DNA of 43,857 bases from CAIKZD01 sp041675165 (GTDB taxonomy: Bacteria > Patescibacteriota > Minisyncoccia > Moranbacterales > UBA2206). Every line of letters begins with the position of its first letter. Positions within the stretch are counted from its first letter, which is position 1. Shown one piece after another: positions 39,571-43,857 of this stretch. The notes beneath the pieces were generated by a model. It had not been told where the DNA came from. It made no database searches and saw only the letters and a list, made by a program, of their open reading frames with translations. A program made the translations under genes and the position numbers. The stretch is taken from the NCBI GenBank assembly GCA_041675165.1, contig JBAYUI010000007.1, forward strand, positions 1-43,857, in the 5' to 3' direction.

Positions 39571-39722
39571 CGCGTCTCATCGACGGATAAAATTTCCTCG
39601 TGGTTCCACCCAAATTTCCTGTCAGTCGTGACTGGCAGGACGCTCTTTCGACCAGATGCGTCAGGTCGGTACGGAAGCTCAGCGGTTGGTAGCCGCGTCA
39701 AGGCTTCTTTTCAAGTGTTTTA
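39568..39722 (-). promoter_or_regulatory. Probable T-box leader of thrS
   Basis: On the minus strand GGGTGGAACCACG (39611-39599) matches the T-box sequence (GGGTGGNACCRCG), flanked by AAATTT on both sides as in the antiterminator. Upstream, GACGC/GCGTC can form a stem I base with an inner CGACC/GGTCG hairpin; ACC (Thr) in GGCTACCAACC could be the specifier. Followed by the hairpin at 39487-39570. It senses uncharged tRNA-Thr if real. T-box calls in candidate phyla are uncommon. Confidence 0.6.
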
Positions 39723-39767
39723 ATTATACAAAAATTTGAAGAATAGTCAAACGGGGAAGCCTCGTTT

Positions 39768-39794
39768 TTGATATTGGCTCACTTATGCTAGAAT
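39768..39794 (+). promoter_or_regulatory. Possible promoter for the ManC-type gene
   Basis: TTGATA (39768-39773) and TAGAAT (39789-39794) with a short 15-base spacer, 36 bases before ATG. Confidence 0.35.
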
Positions 39795-39830
39795 AGTGGG
39801 TGGATAATCAACTTTTTTAAGATAAAGCCT

Positions 39831-41210
39831 ATGTATAGCATCATATTGTGCGGTGGCTCCGGCACGCGTCTCTGGCCGCTGTCGCGCAAAAATTTTCCTA
39901 AACCGTTTTTGAAATTGTATTCCGACAGATCCCTCATCCAAGAGACTTTTTTGCGGATGAAGGGCGTGATTGCGCTGGAGAATATCTATGTCGTGACGGA
40001 CAAGGACAATTTTTTCAATGTTTTCAACCAGATCAAAGAGATTTTTCCCGACTTTAAAAAAGAACAGATCGTCACTGAGCCGAGCCCGCGTGACACGACG
40101 CCCGCCATTATGCTGGCGGTGAAATATCTGGAAGACAAGATCGGCATCGACAAAAACGCGCCCATCATTGAGGTGCACTCTGATCACTATATTGGAAAAA
40201 AAGAAGCTTATGGGACTTTGGTCAAAACAGCTTTGGCGGCCCTGGGGAACAATATCGGACTCATCGGCATCACACCGACCAAGCCGGACACGGGACTGGG
40301 ATATATCGAAAAAGGGGAGCGGGAAAATGGCTATTTCCGAGTGTCCGCTTTCAAAGAAAAGCCGGATGTTGAAACGGCGCAAAAATTTTTGGTGACGGGA
40401 AAATATGTCTGGAACGCGGGAATGTATCTGTTCAATGCTCAGACTTTCGGGGAAGAATTGAAAGCGTGCGATCCGGCGATGTATGCGATGTACGCGGCGC
40501 CATATGACAGTTTTCTGGAAAACTTTGCGTCTCTGCCTAAGATGGCGATAGATTATGTGATTGCCGAGCGTTCCAAAAGAGTCATTATGTTCGAAGGCGA
40601 TTTTGATTGGAGCGACATCGGATCATTTGATGTGCTTTCGGAGATCGCTTCCGGCAATGATGCCATAAACACCAATCATCTGGCATTCGGATCGAAGAAT
40701 GTCTACACCAATTCCGCCAATAATCGATTGATCGTGACGGTCGGAGTGGATGACATTAATGTCGTGGAGAACAATGATGTAATCTTGGTGCAGAAAAAAG
40801 GCCAGAGCGGCGAAATCAAGAAAATCGTTGAATATTTGAAAGAAAATGATTACAAGGAGGTGGAGCACAATCTGGTAGGCTATCGTCCGTGGGGAAAATA
40901 TGAAGTGCTGGTCGACGCCGTGAATCACAAAGTGAAAAAGATCATTGTTTCTCCCGGCGCATCGCTCAGCTTGCAGTCTCACAAGAAGCGGGCCGAGCAC
41001 TGGATCGTGGTCAAAGGGACGGCCAAAGTGGTGAATGGCGAAAACCTCTTGACGCTGCATGAGAATGAAAGCACCTACATCTCAGCCGGATCCAAACACC
41101 GTTTGAGCAATCCTACCGAAGAAGACTTGGAGATAATCGAAGTCCAGACCGGCCACTATTTCGGCGAAGATGACATTATCCACTATGAAGACAATTACGG
41201 ACGCCTTTAG
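39831..41210 (+). CDS. manC: Mannose-1-phosphate guanylyltransferase/mannose-6-phosphate isomerase
   Basis: 459 residues, the usual bifunctional type-II PMI-GMP size. The N-terminal nucleotidyltransferase has ILCGGSGTRLWPLSRKNFPKP, EPSPRDTTPAIMLA, YIEKGE, KPDVETAQKFL and WNAGMYLF; the C-terminal cupin isomerase has RPWGKYEVL, KKIIVSPGASLSLQSHKKRAEHWIVVKGTA and SAGSKHRLSNP. It supplies GDP-mannose for surface glycans. No insert. Single gene, with the surface protein gene downstream. The upstream spacer has a weak promoter. Confidence 0.95.
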   Translation: MYSIILCGGSGTRLWPLSRKNFPKPFLKLYSDRSLIQETFLRMKGVIALENIYVVTDKDNFFNVFNQIKEIFPDFKKEQIVTEPSPRDTTPAIMLAVKYLEDKIGIDKNAPIIEVHSDHYIGKKEAYGTLVKTALAALGNNIGLIGITPTKPDTGLGYIEKGERENGYFRVSAFKEKPDVETAQKFLVTGKYVWNAGMYLFNAQTFGEELKACDPAMYAMYAAPYDSFLENFASLPKMAIDYVIAERSKRVIMFEGDFDWSDIGSFDVLSEIASGNDAINTNHLAFGSKNVYTNSANNRLIVTVGVDDINVVENNDVILVQKKGQSGEIKKIVEYLKENDYKEVEHNLVGYRPWGKYEVLVDAVNHKVKKIIVSPGASLSLQSHKKRAEHWIVVKGTAKVVNGENLLTLHENESTYISAGSKHRLSNPTEEDLEIIEVQTGHYFGEDDIIHYEDNYGRL

Positions 41211-41449
41211 GCGCAATTTTATGGCAATCAAAAAAGATAGGAACTCCTTATGAAAGGGGTTGTATCGCTCAAGGAAGTCGGATAGATAAGATGAGTTGTG
41301 GATAAGTCAGATTTGCTTTATCTTGGCCGAAGGGTATACTTGAAATGCATTACAATTCAATATTTCATTAAGAGGCATTGATTCGCGCATAAGAAATTCA
41401 GAAGATCGGAAGGATTGGTTGCTACTGGATGCGCGAGGAGTCGAATGGC

Positions 41450-41499
41450 AAAACCGGCTTAGATCAAAAAAGAAGTTTTTTGATCTGGGTCGGTTTTTT
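41450..41499 (+). terminator. Long intrinsic terminator in the gap after manC
   Basis: Outer AAACCGGCTT / GGGTCGGTTT and inner AGATCAAAAAA / TTTTTTGATCT arms around GAAG, followed by TTTTTTATT. Confidence 0.75.
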
Positions 41500-41664
41500 A
41501 TTATCCGGCTTATGGAAGAATGGATCAGAAAAGATAAGTGGATAAAAATACGGACAGTAGAGGGCTGTTTCGGAAAATACGGGTGATGAAAGGATTCTTT
41601 GGGGTGAAAAAGAATAGGTTCGCTCAAGAAAGCCGATCGCTTTTTGTTACGTTTGCGGTATAAC

Positions 41665-41684
41665 GAAAAACCATCGGTTTTTTT
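41665..41684 (+). terminator. Short terminator-like hairpin
   Basis: AAAAACC / ATC / GGTTTTTTT, 55 bases before the next ATG. It could be a terminator of an upstream leader. Confidence 0.5.
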
Positions 41685-41739
41685 AATTCCTTATAGTTTA
41701 ATTTTTTTAAATAATTTAATCAAAACTTAAACAAAAAAT

Positions 41740-43857
41740 ATGATTGGAAAAATTTTTGGAAAACGTAATTCAAAAACAAGCAAAAAAATCGTAGCGAGCA
41801 TAATGATGCCCATCTTTGTGCTGCAGATGTGTTCATTGAACTTGCTGTTGGCCAGTCCGGCTCTGGCGGAGTTTACCGCAGTCGGCCCTCCAGTTGACAC
41901 TAATTGTTCCGATTCCAGCTATACCGTGGCAGTTAAACATCATAATGGTAGTATAGATAGATGTTTCAAAACTATCCAAGCGGCCGTTGATGATTCAAGC
42001 ACTGAAACGGGAGACAATATCAATGTCAAGAAGGCAAAGTATGAAGAAAAGGTGACGGTGAACAAGGGTGTGACTATTTCCGGCGAAAAGGACGCCGATC
42101 TTACCGGACAATTCACGATCAGCTCCGACAGCGTGACGGTAGAAGGGATGGACATTACCAACTCGGGTGATAGTTTTGGAATCATTGCCACGGACGTGAG
42201 TCATCTGACATTTAAAAACAACGCCATTCACGATATCGGAACGACGCTTGATAATGGCTCAGCTCAAGCAATCGGCATTGTGAGTAGCGCGAAAGATGTG
42301 ACGGATGTCCATATTGAAAAGAATGATATTTCGAATATTGGCAATAAAAGTATGCTACATAACGGTTCGGATGGCAGCAGCGCCAAAGGAGTGTATCTCG
42401 GGAATTCAGGCGGATCGAAAACTATTTCTGATGTGACAATTTCTGACAATGATATGACCAAGATATACGCTTCGACGGCAAGCTGGAAAGGTTCTTCTGT
42501 GGGGTATGGCGGCGGCGCTGGAGCGTATGGAATTTTAGTCAATCACAAGACAGAGAATCTTAAAGTGGAGGATAATAAAATTAATATCTTAGAAGGACTT
42601 TGGTCGCACGCTATCGGTTTGGAGGCTGATACGCCGGATGCTGAAGTTTCGGGAAATACTATAAACAATCTCAAGGATCATAAGAACGGAGCTGATTCGA
42701 TGGCTTTGCGATTGGAATCAAATCCGAGCGCGACGGATATCACATTGGACAACAACAAGTTTAATGGCAAAAAGCTATCAATTGATACCTCGACTGTATT
42801 TGTGAATGCTGCTTGGGTGTCATTAAAGCCAGATACATCAAACACTTATCCGGAAGTGCTTAACGCCCCAACATATCTGTATTATGGCATTAACGCTTTT
42901 TCCAACATTCAAGACGCCGTGAAGGGAGTTGCCAATAAAGGAACTATTAATGTGGCAGATGGAACATATGTTGAAACCGGTCAGATAGTTATTGATAAAG
43001 ATTTATCTATTGTCGGTCACAGCAAAACAAAAACCATAATCAAACCGGCGCAGGATACTGCTGGGACTATCCATGATCCGTCCAGTGGATGGTTTTCGGT
43101 GGTTTCCGGCAAGACTTTCAATCTGAACAAAGTCACTTTGGACGGTAGCGAAAAAAATATTTTAGCAGGTATATTTTCCAAGGGACACGGAATAATTGAA
43201 AATACTAATTTCAATAATATCCATTACGCCAAATATGCAGGTATTGGGATCGAACTTTACGGATCAAATATGACTATCAGTGAAAACAGTTTCAACAATA
43301 TCGAGCGCATCGGAGTATTCAATGGAAATAACACGGATTCAAAGATAATTGGCAATGTTTATACTGGCAAAGGCGAGGGCGATTGGCTGGACTACGCTTT
43401 CGAAGTCGGTCGCGGTAGCAAGGCGGATATAAATGGAAATACTATTTTAAATAATAAAGGTGTAGCTTACGATGGATCTACTTCTGCGGGCATCCTTGTG
43501 ACTAGTTGCTATGGCCCGAGTTCGTCTCAAGCCACAATCACAGGAAACAAGATTTCCAAATGTACTGATGGCATCGCTGTCGGATATGATGCGAATGATA
43601 CCAGTGTGGTGGTGGCGCATAAGAATAAGCTGAGCGGAAATGTCAATGGAGTAAGCTCAACCAAACCTTTGGTTGACGCGACTGAAAATTGGTGGGGAAG
43701 CGCTAGTGGTCCAACAGATAAAATTTCCGGTGATGGCAGCTACCTCGATACTAATCCGGCTGGCAAAGGCTCGGTGGCACTGGGCGCGGTCAAATACGCT
43801 CCTTGGTACACCAATGCCGGAATGACGGATGAAACCTCTCCTAATGCCATCACGAAC
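41740..43857 (+). CDS. Secreted parallel beta-helix surface protein (5' part)
   Basis: The frame is open from ATG 41740 to the right edge (706 codons). It has a Lys-rich start, a hydrophobic segment (MPIFVLQMCSLNLLLASPALA) and a predicted cut after ALA near residue 44. Two PbH1-type beta-helix regions follow: about 70-360 (FKTIQAAVDDSS, ITNSGDSFGIIATDV, DVTISDNDM, AEVSGNTINNL) and about 385-690 (FSNIQDAVKGV, ATITGNKISKCTDGIAVG), ending with the NWWGSASGP motif seen in NosD-like and polymorphic adhesins. Repeats of SxNxFxN type are the rungs. Predicted at the cell surface, perhaps glycan-binding. It lies after manC and has a long hairpin-rich leader. The rest of the gene is outside. Confidence 0.85.
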   Translation, partial: MIGKIFGKRNSKTSKKIVASIMMPIFVLQMCSLNLLLASPALAEFTAVGPPVDTNCSDSSYTVAVKHHNGSIDRCFKTIQAAVDDSSTETGDNINVKKAKYEEKVTVNKGVTISGEKDADLTGQFTISSDSVTVEGMDITNSGDSFGIIATDVSHLTFKNNAIHDIGTTLDNGSAQAIGIVSSAKDVTDVHIEKNDISNIGNKSMLHNGSDGSSAKGVYLGNSGGSKTISDVTISDNDMTKIYASTASWKGSSVGYGGGAGAYGILVNHKTENLKVEDNKINILEGLWSHAIGLEADTPDAEVSGNTINNLKDHKNGADSMALRLESNPSATDITLDNNKFNGKKLSIDTSTVFVNAAWVSLKPDTSNTYPEVLNAPTYLYYGINAFSNIQDAVKGVANKGTINVADGTYVETGQIVIDKDLSIVGHSKTKTIIKPAQDTAGTIHDPSSGWFSVVSGKTFNLNKVTLDGSEKNILAGIFSKGHGIIENTNFNNIHYAKYAGIGIELYGSNMTISENSFNNIERIGVFNGNNTDSKIIGNVYTGKGEGDWLDYAFEVGRGSKADINGNTILNNKGVAYDGSTSAGILVTSCYGPSSSQATITGNKISKCTDGIAVGYDANDTSVVVAHKNKLSGNVNGVSSTKPLVDATENWWGSASGPTDKISGDGSYLDTNPAGKGSVALGAVKYAPWYTNAGMTDETSPNAITN

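Larger units (their letters stand above)
41211..41739. other. Intergenic region with hairpins, no gene seen
   Basis: 529 bases without a supported gene. It holds a long hairpin at 41450-41499 (AAACCGGCTTAGATCAAAAAA / complementary, then T-run), a short AAAAACC-ATC-GGTTTTTT hairpin at 41665-41684, and no known RNA family. The 41390-41450 part (GGATTGGTTGCTACTGGATG) reads like a folded leader but cannot be named. Confidence 0.5.

Noticed and set aside
39676..39700. tRNA D-arm-like AGCTCAGCGGTTGGTAG on the plus strand
   Set aside because: No acceptor, anticodon or T-arm of correct spacing follows; the minus strand fits a T-box better.
1..43857. Prophage, insertion sequence, toxin-antitoxin or defence island
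   Set aside because: No integrase, transposase, capsid, restriction or toxin gene could be recognised in any reading frame listed.

Overview
The window reads as a chromosomal piece of a candidate-phyla-radiation (Patescibacteria, probably Parcubacteria-type) bacterium. This is inferred, not proven. Supporting signs are small compact genes, few clear Shine-Dalgarno sites, a ThrS without its TGS domain, huge surface proteins with delta-60 and parallel beta-helix repeats, and many short repeats inside genes. TGA is used as stop (hypE ends in Cys-TGA), so the TGA-to-Gly code of Absconditabacteria/Gracilibacteria does not apply.

Region 1 (1-9984) is a hydrogenase locus. It holds the end of a NuoF/HoxF-like diaphorase subunit, a NuoG-like iron-sulfur protein whose C-terminal half is an [FeFe]-hydrogenase-like H-domain, hypC, hypD, hypE, a reversed HypF carbamoyltransferase domain, a group 3b-like [NiFe] small subunit, a membrane-anchored matrixin-like protease, the [NiFe] large subunit, desulfoferrodoxin and a zinc-less HypA-like protein. 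The large subunit ends at the position where a maturation protease normally cuts. The set suggests a cytoplasmic NAD(P)-linked [NiFe] hydrogenase joined to an [FeFe]-like electron-transfer arm.

Region 2 (10019-17861): GAPDH, a D-aminoacylase-like protein with altered metal ligands, MurD, tRNA-Ile(GAU) and tRNA-Ala(UGC), a Trm9/ALKBH8-like methyltransferase divergent from an Elp3-like enzyme (possible wobble-uridine pathway), a Nudix protein and a small SD-led ORF. Region 3 (17986-22064, minus strand): a ferric-reductase-like heme membrane protein, ApbE, two small secreted or anchored proteins, and an ABC-2 exporter. Region 4 (22129-24122): secE-nusG-rplK-rplA with a clear promoter and terminator. 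Region 5 (24169-29290): a deoxynucleotide cluster (two P-loop kinases, dCMP deaminase, ThyA, HD hydrolase, DHFR-like, deoxyribosyltransferase-like, CYTH). Region 6 (29298-43857): gatB, two small orphan genes, miaA, a 998-residue surface protein, miaB, thrS with a probable T-box leader, a zinc-ribbon mini-gene, a ManC-type enzyme and the start of a beta-helix surface protein.

The most striking feature cuts across regions. A GC-rich palindromic element family (nine loci, consensus core CCCCTGAnTACAGGGG) is inserted in frame inside protein genes (hydrogenase arm, hypE, hypF four times, elp3, gatB, miaA). Every copy has the same absolute orientation on the plus strand, although five lie in minus-strand genes, so three or more reading frames are used. 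Other palindromes lie inside elp3, thrS, miaA, gatB and the hydrogenase small subunit, and AT-rich repeats lie inside hypF and miaB. This resembles the Rickettsia palindromic elements in lifestyle, not in sequence.
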